A stretch of DNA of 64,000 bases from Pseudonocardia sediminis (GTDB lineage Bacteria; Actinomycetota; Actinomycetes; Mycobacteriales; Pseudonocardiaceae). The notes under the pieces were generated by a model. It saw only the letters and a list, made by a program, of their open reading frames with translations. It had not been told where the DNA came from and ran no database searches. The stretch lies in assembly GCF_004217185.1 (NCBI RefSeq), contig NZ_SHKL01000001.1:5082001-5146000 (forward strand). Reading direction: 5' to 3'. A program made the position numbers and the translations under genes. This document shows positions 1 through 7,931 of the stretch, one piece after another; the stretch's first letter is position 1, and every line of letters starts with the position of its first letter.

Positions 1-959
1 ACCTGAGCGGACGGCGGACCAAGAAGTTTCATGGTCTGCAATGGGAAAAAGTATGGCCAAGATAATATCAGCCATGGCAAGATCAGCGTTCCTGCAATCC
101 CTAAACCAAAACAAATCTCGCCGAGGACTTGGGTTCGCTTTGCCCATAACGTAATCAGCAGTGTCCCAAACAGGATCGGTAGCAAACTTGCGCGGGTAGT
201 GCATACCACGGCCAACAGCATCACTGTGAGATACGATAGAGGACGAATCCCTGCAGTTCGGACATACCAAAAGCACGCTACGCAGCACAACAACGCGGTT
301 GTGAAGAAATCTCCCCCAAGTAAGAAATATTCTGTAAATCCAAGACTCGCAAAGCACAGACCGAAGAGGAATAGGGCGACCCGAGGCCCGTAGACACGCA
401 AAATAGCGAAGGTCATGACGGGGACCAAAATAACGTTCAGAAATCCTGAATAACCAAAAATAAAATATGGCGCAGTCGCTAGAACTGCACCTCCCATTAG
501 CGGAGATAACGGGTTACCCATGTATGTGGTCGATCCGTAGGGGTTGACTCCGCTGAATAGGCCCTTTACCAACAAGTCGAGCGCATCATCCTCGTCTCCG
601 TAACCGCTGGAGTCCCGAGGACTTCCATACTTCATATAAAAGAATAGAAATACTAGTATTACTACAGCCAGAAGACTAAATAGAGCAACATGTACTAAGA
701 CGCGCGGCAACCTCTTACAGAATTTCCACCATGCCGCTGAAGCAAACGAGTAAAGTATCGTCGCCGTAGTCAGCACGAGTAGGAATTTACTCAAGGGCGC
801 TTCCAGATCGGGCAAGCCCTCACCTGGGCGACGTAAGGTCATCCCTCGCACAGTCAGCCTAGACAGGCGCTCAGAAGACGAGCAAGCCAGCAAGAAACCA
901 ACAGCTAGATGTGGAAACACTCTCTGCGCAAGCGAACTAATTATCTTGCGAGCATTCAA
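1..959 (-). CDS. Multi-pass membrane protein, GT-C/polymerase-like, 3' end outside window
   Basis: The reverse strand is open from a TTG at 959 to the window edge (319 codons, no stop). The TTG has GGGG 8 nt upstream and follows an in-frame TAA, so no other common start is available. The product is very hydrophobic, with about eight candidate membrane segments (for example near residues 57-77, 87-108, 157-183 and 215-233). An exposed loop near residues 118-150 contains several acidic residues and the sequence SGVNPYG (136-142), which resembles the first loop of GT-C/GT87-type polyprenol-sugar-dependent glycosyltransferases. It follows the wecG-like gene in the low-G+C glycan operon, so a role as lipid-linked glycosyltransferase or polymerase is likely but inferred. 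TTA leucine codons are present, unlike in the high-G+C genes to the right. Confidence 0.72.
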   Translation of the reverse strand, partial: MNARKIISSLAQRVFPHLAVGFLLACSSSERLSRLTVRGMTLRRPGEGLPDLEAPLSKFLLVLTTATILYSFASAAWWKFCKRLPRVLVHVALFSLLAVVILVFLFFYMKYGSPRDSSGYGDEDDALDLLVKGLFSGVNPYGSTTYMGNPLSPLMGGAVLATAPYFIFGYSGFLNVILVPVMTFAILRVYGPRVALFLFGLCFASLGFTEYFLLGGDFFTTALLCCVACFWYVRTAGIRPLSYLTVMLLAVVCTTRASLLPILFGTLLITLWAKRTQVLGEICFGLGIAGTLILPWLILSWPYFFPLQTMKLLGPPSAQ

Positions 960-986
960 AGCCGTTACCCCGTCTATTAAATCAAG

Positions 987-1754
987 TTAGCTTCTACCTG
1001 TAAGAGCCCTGTCCAGTCTCTGCATCCTTAACAACCCGACTACGAAGCGCAGCCCACCGATTGTGTATCTATGGACTAGTCTCCTCGGCTCCTGCTGTAG
1101 CCGATACAACCACTCAAACCCGCTACCGTGTAAGAAAGCAGGAGCTTCCCTCACATTCCCCGACGCGAAGTCGAACGCGGCACCTACTCCCACGCTCACT
1201 GCGGTGGACAAGGTTCCAACTCGGCTGATGAACCAATCCTGTTTGGGAGTACCCAGGCCGACCCACAGGTAGTGTGCGCCACTGTCGGACACCTTCTGAA
1301 CCACCTCGGCGGTCTCAGCATCGCTTAAGGTGCGGAAAGGAGGAGACTCCATACCAGCAATTTCGATGTCGGGGAACTGCTCGATGAGACGTAAGCGCAG
1401 CTCCCGCAGGACCGATTCAGTGCTTCCATAGAAGTAGTGACGTCGACCACGCACTAAGCCGTACTCTATTACGTTGTACATCAGGGAAGGCCCACGCACT
1501 GGTCCACGCATAGAGCGGATACGACGAACAAATCTGCCGACTAACGCTACGGGTACTCCGTCAGCCAAATTGATATCGGCATTCAGAGCCGTAGCTAGAT
1601 CGCTGTCTTGCGTCGCCAACGATAATGTGTATGAATTGCACAGGTGCACACCTCCGCCACCGTTAGCCGCCATCGATTCCAATAGCTCGACCGCGCCTCT
1701 CGCATCCAGCGCCTCTATTCGAACACCACAACAACCGAAGCAAGTGTTGGCCAT
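987..1754 (-). CDS. WecG/TagA/CpsF-family glycosyltransferase (GT26)
   Basis: 255 aa, the usual length for the family. Members transfer a HexNAc or mannosaminuronic-type sugar from a UDP donor onto a lipid-linked acceptor at the inner membrane face. Visible hallmarks are NADINLADG (58-66) with the Asp65 expected to be catalytic, PPFR (137-140), GLGTPKQ (165-171), GAAFDFASG (190-198) and EWLYRL (213-218) near the C-terminal membrane-association segment. The ATG has a purine-rich AGGTGAAGAG just upstream. It starts 4 bp after the end of the upstream GT4 gene, so both are probably co-transcribed in the low-G+C operon. The family is clear; donor and acceptor sugars are unknown. Confidence 0.92.
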   Translation of the reverse strand: MANTCFGCCGVRIEALDARGAVELLESMAANGGGGVHLCNSYTLSLATQDSDLATALNADINLADGVPVALVGRFVRRIRSMRGPVRGPSLMYNVIEYGLVRGRRHYFYGSTESVLRELRLRLIEQFPDIEIAGMESPPFRTLSDAETAEVVQKVSDSGAHYLWVGLGTPKQDWFISRVGTLSTAVSVGVGAAFDFASGNVREAPAFLHGSGFEWLYRLQQEPRRLVHRYTIGGLRFVVGLLRMQRLDRALTGRS

Positions 1755-1758
1755 CTCT

Positions 1759-2949
1759 TCACCTGCAATTCTCAGCGCTTTTTGCTAACGCATGTCGATA
1801 AACTCTTGCAGTCTTATCAGCCGTTTTACTCCACGTAAATCGCTGTGAGTTTCTTACACCTGCCTGCGTTCTCGCTGACGTGGCATCCTGCTGACTGACA
1901 ACCGCATGGATCGCATGCGCGATCTGACTGGGGTCTGCCGAATCAACGTAGAGCGCTCCGTCCTGAAGTACCTCATGGAACGGCTCCATGTCCGAACAGA
2001 TTACCGGGACCCCATGGGCCTGCGCTTCCGCCGGCGGCAGACCGAAGCCTTCATACATAGAAAGCAGCATTACTATATCCGCCGAGGCGTAAAGATCTGT
2101 GACGCTTACAGTCGAACTGTAGTTAATAAAGTGAATCTCATTTCTGAGAACTGAGCTACTCGATCTGAAAAGGAAGTCCCTATGATAGTCGACGTCGACT
2201 ACGTGTCCGCGAAACTCCACCTGTAGCCGGGTGGAATATTGCGGATTCAGTTTTGCGAACAACTCTATTCCCGCTAAGGCCTGAAAATGACCCTTATGCG
2301 GACTAAAAGAAGCAATGTATGCAATCCTAAGCGGTGCCTGACAATCGATGTACCGCGGAGCACATTGGTTCAACCCTGCACTCGGCCTATTGATACCATT
2401 ATAAATAGTGTACAAGTTCGGGCGTGGGCCGAACCGTTTGATGGCTTCGTCCCCTACTGAGTTTGAAGGCACGATCACGAAGTTCGATCGACTTAAGGCT
2501 CGCTTCGCGATTAATCGAAAGTATGCGCTGTGCATAAACTTCAGTGGCCCCGCCTTGAGCTTCGTATCAACAAAATTGTCGCTCAAAAACTCAGTCATAA
2601 AGTCATGGACCGTAACGACAAGCTTAGTTCCAGGCAGAGCTATAGGACATTCTGTTGCAAGTTTGTGCAAGACATCTATACGCATTACCAGGCATAGCAC
2701 TGGCAAAATTAGATGGACCCACAATAGCCGACGCAGAATGCCGGTGACGTCGATATTCACTTCAACGAGCGAGAAAGACTGAACGTCGACAATCTGGCCT
2801 GGCTGAGCGAAGACTACGAGTTCAAAATCGAGCTGGTGGCACAATTCAGATAAACTTTGAAGCAGCTCGATGCTGTAGCGCGTAACGCCTCCTCCACCTC
2901 CTCCCCTTCCTGGTGATAAAGGAACAAGGTCTAATGCGACCTTCTGCAT
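1759..2949 (-). CDS. GT4 glycosyltransferase
   Basis: About 396 aa from the ATG at 2949, chosen because GGAAGG lies 5 nt upstream and the protein then begins with the usual first beta strand (MQKVALDLVPL). An in-frame ATG at 2997, with GGAAAG upstream, would add 16 residues. A glycine-rich loop follows the first strand, as is typical of GT-B enzymes that bind donor near GG-V-R-Y. The C-terminal half has the retaining-GT4 E-x7-E signature YEGFGLPPAEAQ. It probably adds a sugar to the lipid-linked repeat unit in the cytosol. It lies between the flippase gene and the wecG-like gene in one minus-strand operon. Confidence 0.88.
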   Translation of the reverse strand: MQKVALDLVPLSPGRGGGGGGVTRYSIELLQSLSELCHQLDFELVVFAQPGQIVDVQSFSLVEVNIDVTGILRRLLWVHLILPVLCLVMRIDVLHKLATECPIALPGTKLVVTVHDFMTEFLSDNFVDTKLKAGPLKFMHSAYFRLIAKRALSRSNFVIVPSNSVGDEAIKRFGPRPNLYTIYNGINRPSAGLNQCAPRYIDCQAPLRIAYIASFSPHKGHFQALAGIELFAKLNPQYSTRLQVEFRGHVVDVDYHRDFLFRSSSSVLRNEIHFINYSSTVSVTDLYASADIVMLLSMYEGFGLPPAEAQAHGVPVICSDMEPFHEVLQDGALYVDSADPSQIAHAIHAVVSQQDATSARTQAGVRNSQRFTWSKTADKTARVYRHALAKSAENCR

Positions 2950-2998
2950 GCTGACCTTCCACGTTGCATACGACTTGAAGGCGGACGGGTTGCCCATA

Positions 2999-4312
2999 TT
3001 ACGACTTTCCGAGATTTACGGCCGTTATTAGCGTTGCCCGAGTCCTCCAAATCCCAGGTATCAGTTGACAACAGAACACCGCAATGATTGATGCCATCAC
3101 TGGCCCGGCGGTTCCATAGGGCGCTGCAAGTATCCAAGAAAGAGGCAGATTCACCATCAACATTACGAGAACGCAAACAGCTTGAAACCGCAGTCCACCC
3201 GCGTCCATTAAGAACATTCCACTCGGCAAATGCAAACACTGCACGACAAGAAATAGAGCAAATACCACCATGAGAGGAGCACTCAGCTGGACCTGTCCAC
3301 TCCCAACGATATCGGAGATCAATGGACCTCCGACAATTAGGGCAGTGCCCAATAAGACACTGAGCCCGGAGAAAAGCGCTATGGCACGAAGCCACTCGGA
3401 CCGGGTTGCACGAATCGACTCAAGCATCCGCGATCTGAAGGTCGGCCAAAGCGGAAGCGCAGCCGTCGATGCGACAGCCCACATCGGATTGTAAAGCTGG
3501 GCCGCCAATGCGTACAGAGCAAGCTCGTGAGGCGTACTCTGATGCGCTAAGATAAATCTATCGCTTTGAAAAGCTATTGGCAAAGATAAAGTGACGACTA
3601 ACATTGGGAGCGCTAAGCGATGAAGCTTCTTGATATCGCGCAAGGTGGCGTTCTTTGTCAGTTTCGCGACTTCTGCAAAGCTGATTGGAACTAAACGTAG
3701 ACCAACTGCGAAGGCGAGTATACTGCCTATTAGTAGACCAGTGGGAAAGGCAACAGCCACACTCAGACCTGGTAGGAACGCGGCCCACAAACCCACGCCT
3801 GCGACTAGCAGCGTTCCGATAGGACTAACACACGAAATCCAAACTGCAAGATGATTTTTTCCAAGGCCTAGTAGCAGCCGTTGCCCCAAGCCAAACGGTA
3901 AGCTTGTCGCAAATATTGCGATACAGATAAGCACGACACTATCTACTTCCGGAAACTCTATCGGAATGCCAAGCAGTCGATTCCAGCCAACGGTTACCGT
4001 TATGCCTCCAGCAAGAATCACCAGAATTGCGCTGATATAAAGGAGCGCCTTGAGGCTAGCTGCAAGTACTCTGACCGCATCTGTCGATTTCCCGACCGCG
4101 AAAGCATCGACAACTGAGGCCCCTAGCCCCAGATCAGCAAAAGGCAATAGGAGAAATATGGTTCCGATCAGCATGGCAAACCCGTAGACATGGGGCGATC
4201 GACCGTTAATGATCATCGCTGATGTTGCGACACCGGCAACGGCTGATACTGGAAGCGAAATTGCACGCGCACGTAAGCTAGATGAAACGCCAGCCGGCAC
4301 CCAGCGTCTCAT
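2999..4312 (-). CDS. Wzx-like polysaccharide flippase (MOP superfamily)
   Basis: 437 aa, almost entirely hydrophobic with roughly 12 predicted helices, as expected for Wzx/PST-type lipid-linked oligosaccharide flippases. The N-terminal stretch has the typical layout of these proteins: a helix containing FADLGLGASVVDAFA near residue 60 (DLG motif), and a QSDRF segment in the middle, close to the QxDxxI pattern of Wzx proteins. Its ATG overlaps the stop of the upstream GT2 gene (ATGA at 4309-4312), implying translational coupling. Expected role: moving the undecaprenyl-PP-linked repeat unit across the membrane. This is one of three flippases in the window (others end at 20993 and 39271), so each may serve a different glycan. 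Confidence 0.88.
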   Translation of the reverse strand: MRRWVPAGVSSSLRARAISLPVSAVAGVATSAMIINGRSPHVYGFAMLIGTIFLLLPFADLGLGASVVDAFAVGKSTDAVRVLAASLKALLYISAILVILAGGITVTVGWNRLLGIPIEFPEVDSVVLICIAIFATSLPFGLGQRLLLGLGKNHLAVWISCVSPIGTLLVAGVGLWAAFLPGLSVAVAFPTGLLIGSILAFAVGLRLVPISFAEVAKLTKNATLRDIKKLHRLALPMLVVTLSLPIAFQSDRFILAHQSTPHELALYALAAQLYNPMWAVASTAALPLWPTFRSRMLESIRATRSEWLRAIALFSGLSVLLGTALIVGGPLISDIVGSGQVQLSAPLMVVFALFLVVQCLHLPSGMFLMDAGGLRFQAVCVLVMLMVNLPLSWILAAPYGTAGPVMASIIAVFCCQLIPGIWRTRATLITAVNLGKS

Positions 4313-5190
4313 CCCCGCCCGCCGCTAGCGGTATTAACTCGTCGTCGGATAGCTCTCAATCCACTGCGCGGGTCAACTATTAAAGCGCACACCGAATAGA
4401 ACACAAACTCTGTTAAATTACCCCTTAATCGAGCATGCCGTGCCCGCTTTAGGAGCAGCGTTGACGATCGTCGGCACCAGCCCCAGGGTTTTATTTGTAT
4501 ACCTACTGCGAGAGCGTAATAACGCTGAACCTTGTCTCGGTCGTCCAACTCAGAACTACCAAACAATGAAGACCTTCCTGCCCCGACAGAGTATATGCAA
4601 GTCGGCTCGGGGAAATCGACGACCGATCCAACCATCGAAGCCCTGATTAAGGTCTCGTAGTCCTCCGAGTACCGCGGCGACAAAGGACAGGGAGAAATGT
4701 CGTTAGCCACAAGTAGCGAAGACCGACGATAGACAATTGCAGACGGTGGCGTCGGCCCATGGCCCAGCCGGACCAAGGCAGTCGTGTCTAGCGATAAATA
4801 GCCCCGCGCGGCGATAGCCGTTCTGCCGCTTGAGTCTGCTTGGACGTAGTATCTGCCGACGGAAGCCGCAATACCTTTGTCAGCATCAAGTCGCTTCTTC
4901 GACTTGATTACACCCTCTTTCACCAAGGCGTCATCTGCGTCCAAGAATACTATATAATCTGACTTTGCAAGTCTTTCTCCTGCAGATCGCGCTGATCCCG
5001 GACCTGAGTTAATTTGTACAACTACTCTTGCCTGCAGGTGTTCAGCTAATGCCGCCGTCCCATCGTCTGATCCATCGTCTATAACAATGATCTCGTCAGC
5101 GTGAACTGCTCGTGCTGACTCAATCGCCCTCCTAATAGTGCGCTCTGCGTTATAGGCGGGAATGACCACGGCGAGCGTGGAGCCATTCAT
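4309..5190 (-). CDS. GT2 family glycosyltransferase
   Basis: 293 aa from the ATG at 5190, which overlaps the stop of the upstream GT2 gene as ATGA (5187-5190). A longer reading frame from 5235 would run 48 bp into the neighbour and is less likely. GT-A features: VVIPAYNAERT (8-18), DDGSDDG (38-44) for nucleotide binding and the metal-binding DADD (84-87). It probably adds one sugar residue to the lipid-linked intermediate in the cytosol. The C-terminal 60 residues are basic and partly hydrophobic, suggesting membrane association. Donor sugar unknown. Low-G+C composition like its neighbours. Confidence 0.9.
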   Translation of the reverse strand: MNGSTLAVVIPAYNAERTIRRAIESARAVHADEIIVIDDGSDDGTAALAEHLQARVVVQINSGPGSARSAGERLAKSDYIVFLDADDALVKEGVIKSKKRLDADKGIAASVGRYYVQADSSGRTAIAARGYLSLDTTALVRLGHGPTPPSAIVYRRSSLLVANDISPCPLSPRYSEDYETLIRASMVGSVVDFPEPTCIYSVGAGRSSLFGSSELDDRDKVQRYYALAVGIQIKPWGWCRRSSTLLLKRARHARLRGNLTEFVFYSVCALIVDPRSGLRAIRRRVNTASGGRG

Positions 5191-5972
5191 GAGAAATTCC
5201 TGTGTAGGAATCGATTGACGTACTCGCGAAAGCACAACATCGCTCCCACGATGAAATCGGTGCCACTTGTAATCGTGGCAATTGCACCGTTTATCTTTCG
5301 GAATCGCCGGAAGTCGGCATAATGCTCGATGATCTTTCTATGAGAGCCGATGCCCGAGCCGTCAAAGTCACAAGCTATCTCTGGAACCACCAGCGGCGGC
5401 GTATGGAGCACTGCCCGCATCAACATATTCTGGTCTTCTGCAATTCCGGTAGTTAGAGAGTAGCCGCCGATCGCTCTTAGGAATGACGTCTTCATTACAA
5501 CTGCCTGATGAGGAATTGACTTCTGGCCGAGCATGAACCTTGCCTTCTGAAACGGCACCTCGCCCCGTAGCTCAATAACATCTCCGTTTCGCGAGACTCT
5601 CGCGAGTCCGTACCCCCAATCAGCGTGACTATCGAGAATTCTTTCGCAGATGGTCCGCGCAGCGTCACAGTTTGCGAAGGTGTCGCCGGCGTGGAGAAAC
5701 CAGACCAAAGGCTTTGTAGATAGAGCGAGTCCCTTGTTCATCCCGTCATAACGACCTGCGTCAGGCGCCGATCTCCAGACTATTCTGCCCGTTCGAGAAG
5801 CGAACTCTTGAAGTAACGTGATGGATCCGTCCTTTGAACACGCGTCAATGACTACATGTTCGATTTCTATCGCTTTCTGTTCATCAACGCTCCTCAGCGT
5901 TGATTCCAAGCCGACGCGATTGTCTCTGGTTATCGTGACGATCGATACTTCGACGCGATTATCTTTTGGCAT
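5187..5972 (-). CDS. GT2 family glycosyltransferase
   Basis: 261 aa from ATG 5972; an upstream TTG at 5981 adds three residues and cannot be excluded. The fold signature starts with VSIVTITRDN (9-18) and continues with a VIDACSKDGS segment (41-50). SAPDAGRYDGMNKG (68-81) is typical of WcaA-like and mycobacterial PGL-biosynthesis-like GT2 enzymes. The metal-site strand reads WFLHAGD (91-97), the HAGD form common in this subgroup instead of DxD. It is the first gene of the low-G+C block and ends in an ATGA overlap with the next GT2. Likely an intermediate step of repeat-unit assembly; substrate unknown. Confidence 0.88.
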   Translation of the reverse strand: MPKDNRVEVSIVTITRDNRVGLESTLRSVDEQKAIEIEHVVIDACSKDGSITLLQEFASRTGRIVWRSAPDAGRYDGMNKGLALSTKPLVWFLHAGDTFANCDAARTICERILDSHADWGYGLARVSRNGDVIELRGEVPFQKARFMLGQKSIPHQAVVMKTSFLRAIGGYSLTTGIAEDQNMLMRAVLHTPPLVVPEIACDFDGSGIGSHRKIIEHYADFRRFRKINGAIATITSGTDFIVGAMLCFREYVNRFLHRNFS

Positions 5973-6037
5973 TTGTCCCAATCTGGCGTGCCTTGAATTT
6001 GGGATCCGCTATCTGAGCGGGCAGTGCTGCGGTTGAA

Positions 6038-7162
6038 CTAGTAGCCCACATGAAGCTCGTCTGCGATCTGCCAATGTCCACCCTTGGCCTCGATCTCGGG
6101 CACCGTGCGGCGGACCTCGGGCAGCAGGTCGGCGATGAATAGCAGCACTGTGTCCGGCTTGGCGGACACCATCTGGCCCGGCGCGGTAATCGGCACTCCA
6201 CTGCCCGGCATCCGGCGTCCGTGTTTGCCACCTCCCCCATCAGCGATCGCAGGAAGCAGATCCGGGCCGACCTGCGCGCGGCACAGTAATGCCACGGCAC
6301 GCGAGGCCGCGCTGTAGCCCCACACCGTGCGGCCGGCGGCACGCTCGGCCTCGATGAACTGGCGTAGGCCCCCGGACATGTCGTCGGCGGCGTGTTGAAG
6401 TCCCCGCACCACGTCGGCCTTGAGCATCCCGGCGGCCTCTTCGGAGACGATCAGGTCGGTCAGGGCCTGGTCGCGCTCGCCATCACGCCGGGCCGCGAGC
6501 AGGACGCTGCCGCCGTAGAGCGGGAACCACCAGGCCGTCGTCGCTGCCCATCCCACCGAGTCGAGCATCCCAGCCAGAGCGGGCGTCGAGTAGTAGGCGA
6601 AATGGCCGTGGCGCAGGGCGTTCCACTGCCCGCCGGCGACGATCGAGGCCAAGGTGTGGAACTGGAACAGCACCGTACCGTCCGGCTTCAGCAACGATGT
6701 CCGTCGCTCCAACGCGTCAGCCTGGTCGGCATCGTGCATCATGCCGAGGTTGTCCACCACCACGTCGGCGAGCTCGCCGGGCTCGGGCGGACGGGCGCCG
6801 TAACGGGTCAGGATGTTCCACCAGGATCCACCGTGCGGGCTGCCGAACTCGACCAGCACCGTGCCCTCGCCGACGATCCCGGCCGCGGCCATCTTCGCCA
6901 CGGCATCCTCGGCCTGCTGCACGAGGGCGTCCGGCTCGAGGCCGGGCTCCTCCTCCGGGGTGTCCGGGTCCTCGACCAGCTGCGCGAGATGGCACTGCCC
7001 GCACATCCACATGCGCAGCGGGTACAGCGGGTCCTCGGACGGGTCGTCGACCTTGGGGAAGACCTTCGCGGTGGGCTGCCGCCCGGCGTCGAGGACGATC
7101 TCGCCCTGGTCCGATCGACAGGATCGGCAGCGGATGTCGGTGATCAGTTCGTCGTCGGGCAT
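6038..7162 (-). CDS. Zinc-finger SAM-dependent sugar C-methyltransferase-like protein
   Basis: 374 aa. The ATG at 7162 has AGGAG at the right distance; the upstream extension to 7363 is out of register with the family. The N-terminal domain holds two CxxC pairs (Cys12/15 and Cys54/57), the zinc-binding domain of NDP-hexose C-methyltransferases such as TylC3. A SAM-binding stretch follows (VLVEFGSPHGG, 102-112), then RHGHFAYYS (184-192), resembling the His-containing active-site region. The C-terminal domain contains GYSAASRAVALL near residue 310. Known relatives add a branching methyl to C-3 of a 4-keto sugar. It lies 23 bp downstream of an RmlC-like gene, which suggests a branched deoxysugar pathway. 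The normally acidic SAM motif (E-x-G-x-N/D-x-G) is altered to EFGSPHGG. Confidence 0.83.
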   Translation of the reverse strand: MPDDELITDIRCRSCRSDQGEIVLDAGRQPTAKVFPKVDDPSEDPLYPLRMWMCGQCHLAQLVEDPDTPEEEPGLEPDALVQQAEDAVAKMAAAGIVGEGTVLVEFGSPHGGSWWNILTRYGARPPEPGELADVVVDNLGMMHDADQADALERRTSLLKPDGTVLFQFHTLASIVAGGQWNALRHGHFAYYSTPALAGMLDSVGWAATTAWWFPLYGGSVLLAARRDGERDQALTDLIVSEEAAGMLKADVVRGLQHAADDMSGGLRQFIEAERAAGRTVWGYSAASRAVALLCRAQVGPDLLPAIADGGGGKHGRRMPGSGVPITAPGQMVSAKPDTVLLFIADLLPEVRRTVPEIEAKGGHWQIADELHVGY

Positions 7163-7185
7163 GGCGCTCCTGGGAAGAGGGAGGG

Positions 7186-7749
7186 TCAGCGTCGGGCGGG
7201 GTCGATGTCGAGCGAGTGCAGGAGGTCTGCCCAGCTCGGGGCGTTCTTGTCGCGGTCGCTCAGCTCGGTCGGCGGCATCGGCCAGGTGATGGCCAGCTCG
7301 GGGTCGTCGTACCGGACGGCGATCGCCTCGTCGGGGGCGTGCGTGCGGTCGATCGAGTAGCACATATCGGCGACCTCACCGGTCACCTGGAAGCCGACCA
7401 GCATCCGGCGCGGCACATAGACCGAGGCCATGTCCTCGTCGTCGAGCGTGAGGGTCACGTGCCGACCCAGCGTCGGCGACTCCGGACGGGCGTCGACGAT
7501 CGCCACGAACGCGGAGCCATGGGCGCAGCGGATGATCTTCCCCTCGCCGCCGTGGGAGCGGCCGTGCAGACCGCGCAGCACGCCGTGCTTGCTGCGCGAC
7601 TGGCTGTCCTGCACGAAGTCGGCGCGCACGATGCCCCAACGCTCGGCCACGGCGTCGTCGTAGGTGCGGCTGAAGAAGCCGCGGTCGTCACGGTGCGGCG
7701 ACGGCCGGAACTGCAGCACGCCGGTCAGGTCTGTCTCGAGAACGTCCAC
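7186..7749 (-). CDS. RmlC-like dTDP-4-dehydrorhamnose 3,5-epimerase family protein
   Basis: 187 aa from GTG 7749, which places the family start VDVLETDLTGV correctly; a TTG at 7806 would add 19 unrelated residues. Cupin enzyme. RGFF (23-26) and the catalytic-His motif RGLH (His62) are present, as is the tyrosine expected to act as acid (Tyr131 in CYSIDRTHAP). The usual HGF triad after the VP strand is changed to VGF (Val118), so one conserved sugar/phosphate-contacting His is missing. This may indicate an epimerase with altered specificity, for example for a C-methylated intermediate, fitting the adjacent C-methyltransferase. No rmlA, rmlB or rmlD gene is in the window. Confidence 0.85.
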   Translation of the reverse strand: MDVLETDLTGVLQFRPSPHRDDRGFFSRTYDDAVAERWGIVRADFVQDSQSRSKHGVLRGLHGRSHGGEGKIIRCAHGSAFVAIVDARPESPTLGRHVTLTLDDEDMASVYVPRRMLVGFQVTGEVADMCYSIDRTHAPDEAIAVRYDDPELAITWPMPPTELSDRDKNAPSWADLLHSLDIDPARR

Positions 7750-7931
7750 TGAGGGGGTTCGTCCTTTCTCGGTGCGGAGGTTCGCCGCAGCACCGCGTGG
7801 CGACAATCACCCGATAGGGGGTCACAATATCGGTCTCCGTCACGCGTTCGCATCGGCCCTACCGCAGTCCGATTCGTCCGGGTCGACACGTCGTGACGCG
7901 ACCTGCATCGTCTCGGCGATGTCGGCATCCG

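Noticed and set aside
31..393. Plus-strand frame of 120 codons in the low-G+C end
   Set aside because: It is antisense to a continuous 319-codon membrane-protein frame on the minus strand, has no ribosome site and an unlikely composition.
6392..7360. Plus-strand frame of 322 codons
   Set aside because: Antisense to the C-methyltransferase and epimerase genes; a high-G+C shadow frame with no family features.
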